A DNA stretch of 64,000 bases, taken from NCBI GenBank assembly GCA_001313365.1, contig BBFS01000002.1:1-64000 (forward strand). Reading direction: 5' to 3'. The number at the start of each line of letters is the position of its first letter. The first letter of the stretch is position 1. The notes under the pieces were generated by a model that saw nothing but the letters and a program-made list of their open reading frames with translations, did no database searches and had not been told where the DNA came from. This document shows, piece by piece, positions 1-11,274 of the stretch. The position numbers and the translations under genes were made by a program. Source of the stretch: Paenarthrobacter nitroguajacolicus JCM 14115 (lineage in GTDB: Bacteria > Actinomycetota > Actinomycetes > Actinomycetales > Micrococcaceae).

Positions 1-261
1 CCCACCAGCGCGGGGCCGTGGGTCACGTTACTGAAGTAACCAAGCTTCAGCTCAGCAGCCGGGGGGGACGTGGTGGGCGCCGGGGGGGCGGCCTGGTTGT
101 TCTGCGAAACAGCGGAAGCGACTGCGGCGCCCGCACCGATGAGGAGCACAAGGCCCACGCCGATGGCGATCTCTACTGTGCGGCGGCGCTTGGGCTTAGG
201 GGGCGGACTCACCAGCGACGATGCGGGTGGACGAGTTGTCTTGGGGTGAAGACACGGACAT
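1..261 (-). CDS. ABC transporter substrate-binding protein, N-terminal part (sulfonate/nitrate/taurine type)
   Basis: Only the first ~85 codons are present; the gene runs off the window start. After an ATG at 261 (AAAGGA upstream) comes a short polar stretch, a basic KPKRRR patch, one hydrophobic helix (about residues 32-50), a Pro/Ala/Thr linker and then LKLGYFSNVTHGPALV, the usual beginning of the mature NMT1/SsuA/NrtA-type binding domain. Such proteins capture small anions or sulfonates outside the membrane for an importer. The frame breaks at a C5 run near 199-203; removing one C joins the start to the signal anchor. G7 runs near 61 and 82 may be inflated within the linker. Ligand unknown. 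Confidence 0.7.
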
Positions 262-803
262 ATTCCTTTGCGAGAGGGCTGGCCTGCAAAAGCTCCAGGC
301 CATGAACGGAGATGGTGAGGATGCTGGGGGGGATCGACCCGCCGACACCCGGCGGACGCGGAAAGCAAAAACGTCCTAAGGGATCCTCATGCGGCGGAGT
401 TTGCTCTTCTTCAGAGCCGATGCATGCTTGAGATTACGTAGCTCGCTCCCCCCCGCAACAAAGGGGTACGTCTCCAGCAGTAATGCGGCGACATTGTGAT
501 TCTCGGGACGACATCGGATCGCAACAAACAGACCATATTCGTCATGTTCTCAGCGTCGGCAGGCGAGGCAGGACCATAAGAAAAAGATGGTGTCGCTAAA
601 TTGCGCACTCTTACTTAATAGTCCGGTTTACTACCCCCCCGGATTGAGAACTATTGATCGACGTTTCAAAAGATTCGCGCGTAAATCCCGAATCCCGCTA
701 GCTTTTGAAGACCCAGTCAATTGTGACCGGGATTTCCATCAAAAGCCTTTGGGTGCTTCGCGCAGGAATGCCTTGTCATGCACCCGGACAGAGAGACACC
801 GGC
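262..803. promoter_or_regulatory. Divergent intergenic region without a convincing gene
   Basis: This 540 bp gap separates the minus-strand binding-protein gene from the plus-strand oxidase gene. The small open frames here have no recognisable protein character. It presumably carries two divergent promoters. A GAGAG stretch about 10 bp before the ATG at 804 is a plausible ribosome site. No clear operator palindrome was found. Confidence 0.4.
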
Positions 804-2256
804 ATGACAACACAGCTCACCCACGAACACACCTCAGCCCTCGAACAGGCCACCATTCAGGACTACGTCTGCGAACTAAAACGACGAGTCGAAGGTATTG
901 AGATCCTCGAGCCCGGCACCGGGACCACCCGCTACAGCCACGACGCAGCCACCGCTAAAACCGCAGCCGATAGCGGAAAGCCGGGCCCCCCCGCCGTCGT
1001 TCTTCCCTCGACGGCAGCCCCAGGTTCAGGCAGCTGTGAAGCTGGCCGCAGAGCTTGGTGTGACGGTGGTGCCCCCCCGTGGTGCCGGAACGGGCCTGTC
1101 GGGCGGCGCCACCGCACACACCGACCAAATAGTTGTCTCCACTGAGAAACTCACGCGCATCATTGAGGTATCCCCCCCTCTGGATGAAGTGGCGGTAGTT
1201 GAACCGGGCGTCATCAATGCGGATCTGAATAAGCATCTTGAACCATTCGGCCTTTTCTACGCTCCGGATCCGGCAAGCTTCGATATTTCCTCCATCGGAG
1301 GCAATATCGCCACCAACGCAGGCGGGCTAAGGTGCGCCAAATACGGGGGGGTGACCCGCGAATCCATTCTGTCGCTCGACGTCGTTCTTCCGGACGGGAG
1401 CCTCATCACCGTCGGCCACCGCTCCATCAAGGGCGTGACCGGCCTGGATCTGACGTCCTTGTTCGTTGGCTCCGAGGGGATTCTCGGCATTGTCATTAAA
1501 GCGACGGTGCGCTTGCGCCCCCCCATCCCCCCCGTGGCACGCAAAACGGTCACTGCGTTCTTCAACAGCACGACAGAGGGCGCTGAAGGGCTCGCCGCCA
1601 TCACCCTCTCACCTGTACGCCCGGCCGCGATCGAATTCTTCGATACCCCCCCAGCCTGGCGCACATTGACGCCCACTCCGGAACCGCGCTGCGAGAAAGG
1701 GGCGCTGCACTGATTCTCATCGAAATCGACGGCTACGGCATCGGCGATCAAGCCGCGGACCTCGCCACAGCACTCACCGCGGCAGGCGGCCGCGTCACGG
1801 TGGAATCCGACGACGACGGCGTGCGGCTCTGGGAACTGCGCCGCAGCGGCCGCGGCCTCCCGCAGGACAAGTGGTATATCGGCGAGGACATCGCCGTGCC
1901 CAAATCCCAACTGCCCAAGGTCTACGCAGCCTTCCCGGACTTGGAAGCCCGCTTCGGCGTGGAAATTTCGGCGGTATCTCACGCCGGGGGGGACGGCAAC
2001 CTTCACCCGCTGATCACCAAGGACAAAACGCCCGACGACGGCACGAACCCGCCCGCCTCCCTCGCCGAAGCTGCCACTGAACTGGTGAAGGTGGCGCTTT
2101 CGCTCGGCGGCACGGTCACGGGTGAGCACGGTGTAGGAACCATCAAACGCGAATGGGCAGCGCTGGAACTCTCGGAGCGTAGCCGCGATGTCCAGCACGC
2201 CATCAAGGCCGCCATCGACCCCCCGGCAACTTCTCAATCCCGGCAAGGCCATCTAG
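804..2256 (+). CDS. FAD-linked oxidase (GlcD/D-2-hydroxyacid dehydrogenase family)
   Basis: A PCMH-type FAD protein expected to oxidise a D-2-hydroxy acid (glycolate or lactate type). Visible landmarks are the FAD-binding segment VVPPRGAGTGLSGGA (family form VVPRGAGTGLSGG), IGGNIATNAGGLRCAKYG, VGSEGILGIV, and the C-terminal half with SHAGGDGNLHP, GTVTGEHGVG and the ending LLNPGKAI. The repaired length of ~480 aa is normal. Frame breaks sit at a C4 run near 1016, a C7 run near 1645 and a C6 run near 2219; other C7/G7 runs add one residue in frame (VPPRG for VPRG, KYGGV for KYGV). It is followed 59 bp later by a transporter operon, so its substrate may arrive by that route. Confidence 0.85.
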
Positions 2257-2315
2257 CCGCCCTGCCCGCAGCGCTACCCCCAACGCAATCCCCCTTACGC
2301 ATCAGGAGCAACCCC

Positions 2316-3981
2316 ATGACTACCTTCAACACCCCTGAATTCCGCAGGCGGGCCTTCCTGGCCGGTCTCGGCGCACTGTCCACCTCCGCCCTCGTCACTG
2401 CGTGCGGCGGCACAACCGCGAGCACCGGCGCCGGTTCCACCACACCCGTGGATGGCGGCAACATCACCTTCCTCATCCAGGGCTACGACACCGGCTGGGT
2501 TTCCAGCAAGACCTCCATCTCCAGCTACGAGGCAACCTGTGGGGCCAGATCACGGACAAGCTGGTGTACGTCAATGAAAAGGGCGAGCTGAGCCCGTGGG
2601 TTGCCGAGAGCTGGGAGGAACTCAACGGCGCCAAGGACTTCGTCATCCACCTGAAGCAGGGCGTAACGTTCTCCGACGGCACCCCCCCGCTGGACGCAGC
2701 CGCCGTCGTCGCCAACCTCACCGCCTGGGCGAAGGGCGATCCCACCCGCGGCGTCAGCAAGGTGGGCCTGTTCCCGTCGACCAACTTCGTCTCTGCCGAG
2801 GCCACTGACGCAACCACGGTCAAGGTTTCTTTCTCCTCCCCCCGCGCTCGGCTTCATCGCCACACTCGCCTATCACGGCTGCATCCTGCTTTCGCCCAAG
2901 ACTCTCGCGCTCCCAGTCGAGGCGCAGGCGGACCTCAGCCAGGAAATCGGCAGCGGCCCGTTCGTGGTCAAGTCCTGGAAGCAGGGCGACAGCTACGTCT
3001 TGGAAAAGCGCAAGGACTACAACTGGGGGCCCGGCAGCGCTCGGCCACACCGGCCCCCCGCACGCCTGGACACCATCACCTACAAGGTCATCAAGGACAC
3101 CTCCGTCCGGACATCCACCGTGGTTTCGGGACAGGCTGACGTTGCCTTCAACGTGGAGCCCCCCCAGGAAATCGAGTCGCTCAAAGCCCAGGGCTTCACG
3201 GTGGGAACGCCGCGCTACTTGGGCTTCGTGGACGGATTCCAGGTCAACACCCAGACCTTCCCCCCCACCAACGATCCCGCGGTCCGGAAGGCCATCCAGC
3301 ACGGCATCGACCGCGATGAAATCCTCAAGACCGTCTACACCAGCGACTGGAACGCCGCCACCACGTTCATCCAAGGCAATGTCCCGGAAGCCGGCCAGTT
3401 CAGCGACACCTTCAAGTTCGACGCCGACAAGGCCAACAAGATCCTCGACGACGCCGGCTGGGCTTCCGGTTCGGATGGTTACCGTTCCAAGGACGGCAAG
3501 ACTCTTGAGATTACCTTGACACCCAACCCCTACGTGCCCTCCACCAAGGCCGAAGACGAGCTCATCGCCCAGCAGCTCAAGAAGGTGGGTATCAAGGTCA
3601 ACCTCAAGGTGGTGGACGTGGCCGGTTACGCGGCCGTGCAGGCCAGCAAACCGCCGCTGTTCCAAACTTCCCGCAGCTTCGTCGATGTCGGAACGGTCGC
3701 CGGAGTCCTGACCAGCCAGAACAAGGGTGAAGACTGGTTCGGGCTGGGTACCAGTGACCAGAAGCTGAACGACCTTTCCACCGCCATCGCCACGGCATCG
3801 GACCGGGCATCACGCGAAAAGGTTGCCGACGAACTGCAGCAGTATGTCCTGGAACAGGGCTACTTCATTCCCCCTTAACCAGCTGGTCCAGCGCCTGTAC
3901 CTGATCAGCCCCAAGATCAAGGACGTTCAGTACAACGGCCTGGCGTACGCGAACTTCTACACGGCCTGGATTTCGCAGTGA
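2316..3981 (+). CDS. Oligopeptide-type ABC transporter substrate-binding lipoprotein (family 5)
   Basis: Begins RRRAFLAGLGALSTSALVTACGG, a twin-arginine-like signal ending in a lipobox (LVTAC), so the protein is probably exported folded and lipid-anchored. The mature part has SBP family 5 (peptide/nickel/opine) features: DKLVYVNEKGELSPWVAESW, HLKQGVTFSDGTP, IGSGPFVVKSW, NDPAVRKAIQHGIDRDEI and a C terminus with YNGLAYANFYTAWISQ. The repaired size of ~550 aa is normal. Breaks lie near 2530 (a G apparently missing), 2842 (C6) and 3874 (C5). The stop overlaps the next gene's GTG by four bases. AGGAG precedes the ATG. Confidence 0.88.
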
Positions 3982-4944
3982 CGGGCGACTACCGGCGTTT
4001 TGCCTGACGCGCGCTGGCCAGGCGATCGTCGTCGTGCTTCTCGCGTACGTGTTCACGTTCCTGATCATCAGCGTCCTCCCGGGCGATGCCATCACCAATA
4101 CGCTCAGGGACCCGCAGCACGGCTTGAGCGAGGAAGACATCCAGCGGATTGTCGCCTTCTACGGCCTCGATCAGCCCGTGATCGTCCAACTGCTGCTCTC
4201 CTTGGGACGCTTCCTGACGGGTGAACTGGGATTCTCCTTGCAGTCCAACCTCCCGGTGTCCCAACTGGTGGGTGATGCCCTGCCTTCGACGCTGACCCTG
4301 GCAACAACGGCGTTGTTCATCGCCATCATCTTCGCCGTGGCTATTGCCTACGGCGCTCAATACCTACCCGGAAAATGGGCGGCAATCCTCCGGTCCATAC
4401 CGTCGTTCTTCCTGTCGGTGCCAAACTTCGTGATCGGCTTGGTGCTAATCGAGTTCTTTGCTTTCCGACTGCACTCGTTCACCACCACCGATCCCAACAG
4501 CCCGGTAGCAACTCTGTTCGCCGCGATCACCCTGGCCATCCCTGTCTCAGCGCCGCTGGCCGAAGTCCTGATCGCGAGTCTGGACCATGAATCCCGGCAG
4601 GAATACGCTCTGGTGGCCCGTTCACGCGGACTGACCGAGGCCAGGCTGTTCGCCAAGCACCTCGTGAAGCCCTCGGCCCTGCCTTCGGTTGCATGGTGGC
4701 GCTCATTGTGGGTGAACTGCTGGGAGGTTCAGTGATTACGGAGACCATCTTTGGCCGGGACGGGATCGGCACAGTGGTCCAAAAGGCCGTGACCGGCGAG
4801 GACCAACCCGTTCTTCAAGCGGTCGTTTCCCTGTCAGCCGTGGTCTTTGTTGCCGTGAACCTGGTGGCGGACCTTGCCTCGCCGCTGTTGGATCCACGCG
4901 TCAAACTCCGGGAGACCACACTCAAGGAAAAGGTGGGCGCATGA
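3978..4944 (+). CDS. ABC transporter permease, DppB/OppB type
   Basis: First of two inner-membrane permeases of the peptide-type importer. About six hydrophobic segments are visible, starting AIVVVLLAYVFTFLIISVLPG. The EAA-like coupling loop reads YALVARSRGLTEARLFAKH, followed by GELLGGSVITETIFGRDGIG and a last helix ahead of DLASPLLDPRVKL, all typical of DppB. The GTG start overlaps the binding-protein stop. Breaks occur near 4000 (just after the start) and near 4690. The end overlaps the next gene through ATGA. About 320 aa when repaired. Confidence 0.85.
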
Positions 4945-5799
4945 CTGCCATCCTCAGTAACACGCAGCTCCGCGACCTCGGATCGGCGCCCAGGAAACTC
5001 ACCGCCGGCCTGCCGCCGGCAACCGTCCTGTTGTCCTTCGCCGTGGTTCTGGTGGTCATCCTATGGTCACTGGTACCGGGCCTCTTCACGTCCCTGAGCC
5101 CCGTGACTGGCGACACCGCCAGCAAGTTGGCCGCACCGAGCGCCGCCCACTGGTTCGGCACCGACTACCTCGGCCGCGATCAATACGCCCGGGTGGTCTA
5201 CGGAACCGCATCCTCGGTGACAAGTGCACTGGTGGCCGTGCTCATCGGCTTGGTGATCGGCAGCATCATCGGCCTGGCCAGCGGGTTCCGCGGCGGCTGG
5301 GTGGACGCGTCCTGGGACGTTTCGTCGACGTACTGCTGGCCATCCCCGGCTTCCTCCTGGCGGTGGTCATCGTCAGCTCGCTGGGTTTCCAGACCATCAA
5401 CGCTGCAATCGCCACCGGAGTGTCCGCCGTCGCGGTCTTTGCGAGGCTGATGCGGGCAGAGGTAATGCGGGTCCGCAGCGCCACCTACGTTGAAGCGTCC
5501 TACCTTGAGGGCGGAAACCGGCTGCACGCGCTGCTGGGACATGTCCTCCCCAACGCGTACCGCTCGGTGCTGGTACTGGCGGTCCTGCAGTTCGGCACGT
5601 CCATCCTGATCATCGCTTCCCTGGCCTTCCTCGGCTACGGCGATCCGCCCCCCCGCCTCGGACTGGGGGGGACTCCTGGTCGCCTCGGGCAAAACCTACG
5701 TCACTGCCCCATGGCTCGTGTACGCCCCCCGCTTTGGTCATCGTGGTCACCGTCCTGTCGGTGAACCGCATCAGCCGCTGGCTGCGAAACGCCAAGTGA
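4941..5799 (+). CDS. ABC transporter permease, DppC/OppC type
   Basis: Second permease of the importer. The N-terminal cytoplasmic stretch and first helix are followed by the DppC landmark HWFGTDYLGRDQYARVVYG. Further on come IGLASGFRGG, FVDVLLAIPGFLLAVVIVSS, the EAA loop ATYVEASYLEG...HVLPN, and LGYGDP. Breaks are near 5318 (after GWVDAS), in the GC runs at about 5647-5672 and near 5728. The C terminus ALVIVVTVLSVNRISRWLRNAK then continues to TGA. About 285 aa, normal for the family. Confidence 0.85.
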
Positions 5800-5819
5800 A
5801 AATTCGAAAGGACACCGAC

Positions 5820-7526
5820 GTGTCAGCTGACCTACTAACGGTGGAAGGCTTGTCGATCGCCTACGGTCCCACCGCCGTCGTCCACGACGTCTCGTTTTCC
5901 GTTGCCAAAGGCGAGAGCCTGGCGTTGATTGGCGAGTCCGGTTCGGGCAAGTCCACCATCGCCAAGGCCCTCCTACGGCTGCTCCCCCCCACGGCGAAGC
6001 GACAGCGACTGGCCGGGTGGCACTGAACGGTCAGGACGTACTGGCACTGCCCGAAAAACAGTTCCGTCACCTGCGCGGCCGGGAGCTCGGTTTTATCCCG
6101 CAGGATCCGGCCTCCGCGCTGAATCCGGTCCGAACCATCGGTGCCCAAGCACATGAAGCAGCGGCGTTGCTCGGCGAAACCGATCCTTCAGTCCGGCGCA
6201 TCAGGATCTTGGAGGTGCTGGGGGGCAAGTGGGCCTGCCCGATCCCGTGCGGGTGTACGACTCCTACCCCCACCAACTCTCGGGCGGCATGCTCCAACGC
6301 GTGCTGATCGCCCTGACCGTGCTGCCCCGACCGTCACTGATCGTGGCCGACGAACCCACGTCCGCGCTGGATGTGACCGTTCAAAAGCTGATCCTGGACA
6401 TGCTCACCGAGCTCCGCCAGGAACTGGACATCAGCCTGCTGCTCATAACACACGACCTCGCCATCGCGGCCGAACGCGCCGATTCGCTGGTGGTGCTCAA
6501 GGATGGTGCCGTGCAGGAAAGCGGCCCGTCACGGGACGTTTTCGCCTCACCCCGAACGGACTACGCCCGCAGCCTGCAAGCGGACGTCCCCGCGCTTCAC
6601 CCGGACCGGTACCGGGACCAGCGCGTTGTGTTTCGACCAGCCGAGCAGGCGCACGACGACGGCTCCCGCACCGGGGGATGTTTCCTCACCGTCACCGGGA
6701 CTCCAGATTGATGTTCAGGGAGTGACCAAGCGCTTCTCAGCCGGCGGGAAAGACGTCCTTGCCTGCGACGGAGTGTCCTTCTCCGTGGAACGCGGAAGGA
6801 CGCACGCCCTCGTTGGCGAATCCGGTTCCGGCAAGACCACTGCGGTGCGGCTGCTGCTTGGCCTTGAACAGCCGGACGGTGGCAGATCTCCGTAGCCGGC
6901 CAATCGACGTCGGGCAGATCCCGAGCGGAGGTGCGCGACATCCGCAGGCACCTTCAGCTCGTCTACCAAAACCCGTTCACGTCTTTGGACCCAACGTGGC
7001 GGGTAGGGAGGATCATCCGCGAACCGTTGGACCAGTTCGGGGGGGTTGGGACCAAGCCGGAACGTGCCCAGCGGGGTGCGCGAGGCACTGGAGTCGGTAG
7101 GGCTTCCGGCCGACGTCGCCTCCAGGCGGCCCGCGCACTTGTCCGGTGGCCAGCGTCAGCGGGTGGCGATTGCCCGTGCGCTGGTGGTGAGGCCCGACGT
7201 CGTGGTTCTGGATGAGCCACGTCCGCCCCTGGACGTGAGCGTCCAGGCAGGGATCCTGGAGCTGCTGTCCAAACTGCAGCGCGAACTGGGCCTCACCTAC
7301 CTGTTCGTCTCGCACGACTTGGCCCTGGTGAGGCAAGTGGCTGACACCGTTTCTGTCCTGCGAAAGGGACAGGTAGTGGAAGACGGAGCTGTGGAGGACA
7401 TCTTCTCGCGACCACAGCACCCCCTATACCCGCGCACTCCTCGACTCGATTCCCCTGGCCACTCCCGCATCCGCGTTTGGCGGGCTTGCCCCGGAAACCA
7501 AACAACTAGCGAAGGCCACAGCATGA
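5820..7526 (+). CDS. ABC transporter ATP-binding protein with two fused ATPase domains (DppD-DppF)
   Basis: Two complete nucleotide-binding domains lie in series. Domain 1 has Walker A GESGSGKST, Q-loop FIPQDP, signature LSGGMLQR, Walker B LIVADEPTSALD and an H-loop in LLITHD. Domain 2 has GESGSGKTT, YQNPFTSLDP, LSGGQRQR, VVVLDEP and FVSHD. The junction near 6675 contains a G5 run: as written, domain 1 stops at 6711; with one G fewer the frame continues into LQIDVQGVTKRF, and no good start codon exists for a separate second gene. I therefore call one ~565-aa protein like GsiA-type dual ATPases. In domain 2 Walker B reads DEPRPPLD where DEPTSALD is usual. Breaks also near 5990, 6222, 6893, 7040-7068 and 7424. 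The stop overlaps the next ATG. Confidence 0.82.
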
Positions 7527-8737
7527 CCACCCAAACCCTGACCACCAACCGCCGTCCCGCACTGATCGAAGCCTTCACCGCACCGAAAGGATTCGGCGAC
7601 CAAACGCTCCGGGACCGCAGGCAGATGCCATCGAACTGCTGGGCGGCATCCCGGACCCCAGCGTCCTCCCCACAGAGGCATTGGCCGCCGCTACCAGCCG
7701 CGTGCTGGCCAAACCAGGCGTTCCGGCACTGCAATATTCGCGAACGGAAGGCATCTCCCCGCTGCGTGAATGGATCGCCGAACGCGAAGGCGTATCGGTG
7801 GACCGGATCCTGATCACCAACGGCGGCTTCCACGGACTCGCCCTGGCGATCCAATCAGTGGTGGAACGAGGCGATCTGGTGGCGGTGGACAACCCGATCT
7901 TTCCATTGTTCCTGCGGGGGCTTCAGTTGTCGGATGCGCGGACCTTGCCCGTTCTCGTGGGGCCGCGAGGTCTCGACGTAGATCATCTCTCGGACCAGTT
8001 ACGCGCGGGCGCCCGTCCATCCGCGCTCTATACAGTGCCGGACTTCCACAACCCTTCCCAAGGAACCCTGCCCGGGGGAAGCCCGGAAGGAGCTGGTCCG
8101 GCTGGCCGAACAGTACGGTTTTGTGATCCTGGCCGACAACCCGTACCGCGAACTTCGCTTTGCGGGTCAGCAGGAGAGCGTGGAGGAATTCAACAACTCC
8201 GATCATGTCCTCCACATCAACACATTCACCAAAACCCTGGGGCCGGGACTTCGCCTCGGCTGGACCGTGGCACCCGAGAGGCTGTCCCGTGACCTTGTGG
8301 CCCTCCGGAGCAGGCAAGATTCGCACAGCTCTACGTTGGTCCAGGCCATCATCGGAGAGCTGGTGACCTCCGATCCCGGAATCTTCGACGCAACTCTGGA
8401 CAAGGCCCGTGCCTGTACAAGAACCGGGCCGAAACGCTTGTCAGCGCGCTGCATCGTGAGGCGCCAGGGGGCCTTCGATACCGTGCTTCCCGATGGCGGG
8501 CTGTTTCTCTGGCCGAAGCTGGCAGATTCTTCAGTGAACCCTGACCAGCTTGCTGCCGATGCCAGCGCCGAGGGTGTGGAGTACCAACGGGGGGGTTCGT
8601 TTTTCCCCCCCTCAGGACCCGGCACTGACGCTGATCGGCACCTGCGCCTGGCGTACGGTGACGTTCCCGCCGCAAAGCTTGAGGAAGCGGCTGCACGACT
8701 GGGGGGCGGGCGCTGCAAAGGCAGCAGGGCTAGATAG
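7523..8737 (+). CDS. PLP-dependent aminotransferase, class I/II (2-aminoadipate/LysN-like)
   Basis: Fold-type I aminotransferase of the group related to MocR catalytic domains. Landmarks: IELLGGIPDPSVLPTEAL, LQYSRTEGISPLREWIAER (substrate and cofactor region), ILITNGGFHGLALAIQSV, YTVPDFHNPSQGT, VILADNPYRELRF, and the lysine segment HINTFTKTLGPGLRLGW that supplies the PLP Schiff base. About 400 aa. Breaks near 7615, 8075 and 8415, and an uncertain C terminus at the G6 run near 8701. It probably deaminates an amino acid imported by the preceding transporter, giving a keto acid that could be paired with the upstream hydroxyacid oxidase. This functional link is inference. Confidence 0.83.
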
Positions 8738-8758
8738 TTGGTTCAGGATCATTGGGGG

Positions 8759-8802
8759 GGCAAGAGGACGACGGCGGGAGGTGCCGCCGTCGTCCTCTTG
8801 CC
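8759..8802 (+). terminator. Strong hairpin terminator
   Basis: A perfect 19-bp stem (8759-8777 with 8784-8802) around a six-base loop closes the oxidase-transporter-aminotransferase operon. It also faces the end of the convergent HxlR gene, so it can serve both directions. Confidence 0.85.
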
Positions 8803-8811
8803 TGTCTGTTC

Positions 8812-9303
8812 CTAATCGTCGGACGCCGGCTCCGCACCGGCCGCTGACACCAGCGGCCCGAGCATCAGACTTCCTTGGGCGAATTCCTCACCGCACACCG
8901 CACACGACACCACCGGTTGCAGGTCGGCACCGCAACTGTGCTGGTAGGAAGCACGGGGGAGTCTCGTCGCGCATCCACGCACTGCTCCATGCTGCGAGTG
9001 CGATGAGGATGGGGCTACCTCGGCCCCCCCGGAAGTTGTGAGGTGGTATTCGTAGCGCGGGGGGGTGTTCGGAGTACTGGACGCGCTCAATCACGCCGCG
9101 GCTTTCGAGGGTGCGCAGCCGGCCCGTAAGTATGTCACGGGACGCCCCCCCGGTATTTCGAGCGATCTGATCGAACCGGTGAACGCCCAAGGACATCTCG
9201 CGAAGCGCCAGAAGCGCCCACCGCTCCCCCCCAGAACGTCAAGCCCTGCCGCGATAAAACACGCCCTGGGCGCATCAAGTTCCTTGTCGATCGGCCGATT
9301 CAC
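8812..9303 (-). CDS. HxlR-family winged-helix transcriptional regulator
   Basis: The repaired protein (~160 aa) shows the HxlR pattern: CFIAAGLDVLGG at the N terminus, FDQIARNTGGASRDILTGRL in the recognition-helix region (family form SHRMLTQRLR), LESRGVIERVQYSEHPP in the wing and YEYHLTTSG after it. The C terminus carries SCAVCGEE, possibly a small metal site. GTG start at 9303. Breaks at C7/G7 runs near 9230, 9145, 9058 and 9020. It is divergent from an SDR-thioesterase pair that it probably controls. Many HxlR proteins respond to quinones, aldehydes or redox stress, but the effector here cannot be read. Confidence 0.8.
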
Positions 9304-9345
9304 CAGTCACCTGCTTTCGTTACTTTCTTCAAGTATACAAGTGGG

Positions 9346-9358
9346 TTGGAAAATCCAA
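9346..9358. promoter_or_regulatory. Candidate HxlR operator palindrome
   Basis: The 126-bp gap between the divergent HxlR and SDR starts contains TTGGA-AAA-TCCAA. Just upstream is GTATAC (9333-9338), itself a palindrome. Both are positioned to regulate either promoter. Binding is inferred from symmetry only. Confidence 0.4.
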
Positions 9359-9429
9359 CTTACTCGATTACTCTGATGTTCTGAGGCCGCGACAACCGCG
9401 CTGCCTCCAATCTGATTTCAGGAGAATCC

Positions 9430-10203
9430 ATGCCGTTGCTATCTGGCGCCGTCGTCCTTGTTACCGGTGCAAATGGAGGCCTGGGCCGCGAGTTCGTTCA
9501 ACAGGCCCTCGCACGGGGGGGTGCCGCGAAGGTTTATGCGACGGCCCGCCGACCGCAGGAGTGGAGCGACTCCCGAGTCGTCCCCCCTCGCCCTGGATGT
9601 CACCAACCCTGACTCGATCCGGGCCGCCGTTACTCAGGCCCAGGACGTCACCGTTCTGATCAACAACGCCGGCATCAGCGTCGAATCGGATACGTTCCTG
9701 GCTCTCTCCGACGAGAACTTCCGCGAAATCATGGAGACAAACTTCTTCGGACCGGTTGCCTTGACAAGGGCGTTCGCACCGGTGCTCGCCGCCAACGGGA
9801 CTTCAGCGGTCCTCAACATTCACTCAGTGCTCAGCTGGATCGCCCTCACCGGCGCCTACAGTGCATCAAAGGCCGGGCTGTGGTCGGCGACCAACTCCTT
9901 CCGCCAGGAATTGGCGCCCCCAAGGCACGCAGGTCACCGGTGTTCACGTCGGCTATATGGACACAGCTATGGCCAAGGGCGTCAATGCCCCGAAGACCTC
10001 GGCCGAGGAAGCGGCGCGGAAGTCCTTCGATGGGCTGGAGCAGGGTGACTACGAGGTCATCGTGGACGAAATCAGCGCCGGGGGGGTGAAGCTCGGCCTA
10101 TCTGGGCCAATCTCGGATCTGTACCCCGCATTGGCAGCCAGCACCCCCGGTATGACCGAAGCAAAACTGGAAGTCATGAGAGCCCCCAAGGAGACACCTG
10201 TGA
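9430..10203 (+). CDS. Short-chain dehydrogenase/reductase (SDR)
   Basis: Classical SDR of ~250 aa. The NAD(P) motif reads VTGANGGLG, then VLINNAGIS, and the active site has Ser in LNIHSVLSW with YSASKAG supplying Tyr and Lys. Downstream GVHVGYMDTAMAKGV is the usual PG-like segment. ATG at 9430 follows AGGAG. Breaks near 9520 and 9585 (GC runs) and 9915 (C5). One fewer C in the run at about 10182 makes it end RAPRRHL with TGA overlapping the next GTG by four bases. Confidence 0.82.
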
Positions 10204-10724
10204 CAACCGACGCCTCAGCACAACGCTCTGAAACATTCACGTGGATTGATCCGGCAATCGCGCTCGAAAAGCTGCCACGGCTGTCGGGTATGGACTACTT
10301 CTCCGGCCTCAGAGACGGCAGCATTGCTCCGCCGCCGATCGCTTCCCTCATGAATTTCGATCTCGTAGACGCGAGGTTCGGACGCGTCGAGTTCCAGTGC
10401 AGGCCGGGAGAAGCGCACTACAACCCCCCCCTCGGGATGGTGCACGGCGGCCTGGCCTGCACGCTCCTCGACACTGTACTCGGCTGCGCTGCACACACCA
10501 CCTTGGAAGCAGGGATCGGCTACACCTCTATCGATCTGGCAGTCAAGTACCTGCGACCCATCACGCTTCAAAAGGGTGCGCTGCGCGCGGAGGGGGGGTC
10601 AGTTGTAAAAGCCGGCCCGCGGGCAATCTTCACCGAAGGACGCCTCAGCACCGCCGACGGAAAAATCCTCGCCACTGCCACAAGCACGCTGCTGGTCTTC
10701 CCGCACCAACCGGGCGGGAAGTAG
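10201..10724 (+). CDS. PaaI-family hotdog thioesterase
   Basis: Uninterrupted ~174-aa hotdog protein. It contains HYNPPLGMVHGGLACTLLDT; the HGG followed by an acidic residue is the PaaI-type active-site signature. C-terminal elements are IDLAVKYLRP and the strand with GRLSTADGKILATATST. It should hydrolyse an aryl- or acyl-CoA thioester in the cytoplasm. It is translationally coupled to the upstream SDR (GTGA overlap), and a terminator follows 90 bp later. Confidence 0.85.
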
Positions 10725-10814
10725 CTACAGCTGCTCCTCAGAGGGCCAGCCCAAAAGACCATGAGACAGGCCCGTTCAGGGGTTGCATTTCCCGCCGGCC
10801 AAGACTCCGGGGGC

Positions 10815-10858
10815 CCGAAGACACTCGGCTATGTGGCGCTTCCGCCGAGTGTCTTCGG
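10815..10858 (+). terminator. Hairpin terminator after the SDR-thioesterase operon
   Basis: A perfect 15-bp inverted repeat (10815-10829 with 10844-10858, core CCGAAGACACTCGGC) with a 14-base loop lies 90 bp after the thioesterase stop. Confidence 0.75.
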
Positions 10859-11274
10859 TTTGAGACGGGACCTTCAGGTTTACTGCGTAACGGGACTCTA
10901 TCGGGCCTTGTCCCCCCCACCCGCTTTAACCTGACAAAGCTGCGCCAGACCCGGTCTGCTCACGCCAGGAGAGAGCCGGATCCAGGCGGCATCTACGCAG
11001 TTCCTCGAAGTCATGTCGCACTCAGCGCTCATATCCATGAAGAGGTGTAGGACAACCACGTCCTACCGAACGAACCAGGAAAGGAACTCATAACCCCAGT
11101 TCAGAGCAAGAGGACGGTCACCAGCCACGACCCTGAACCCGCTCCCCCCCGCAACTTCGCAGGCGACCCGCGGCACCAGGCACACCCCCCCGCGGCCAGT
11201 GTCAGAGGGACCTGACCACCCAGAATGTACACACGTTAAAGCAAAAACCCCCCCCTCTGACGAGCGGGTATGCC

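Noticed and set aside
18..305. Plus-strand frame rich in Gly/Arg
   Set aside because: It is the complement of the minus-strand binding-protein start, whose signal anchor and LKLGYF segment are much more protein-like.
411..608. Minus-strand 65-residue frame in the first intergenic region
   Set aside because: No ribosome site, odd composition and no recognisable motif; probably chance.
1257..2252. Long minus-strand frame opposite the FAD oxidase
   Set aside because: Antisense shadow of a well-supported FAD-linked oxidase in GC-rich DNA.
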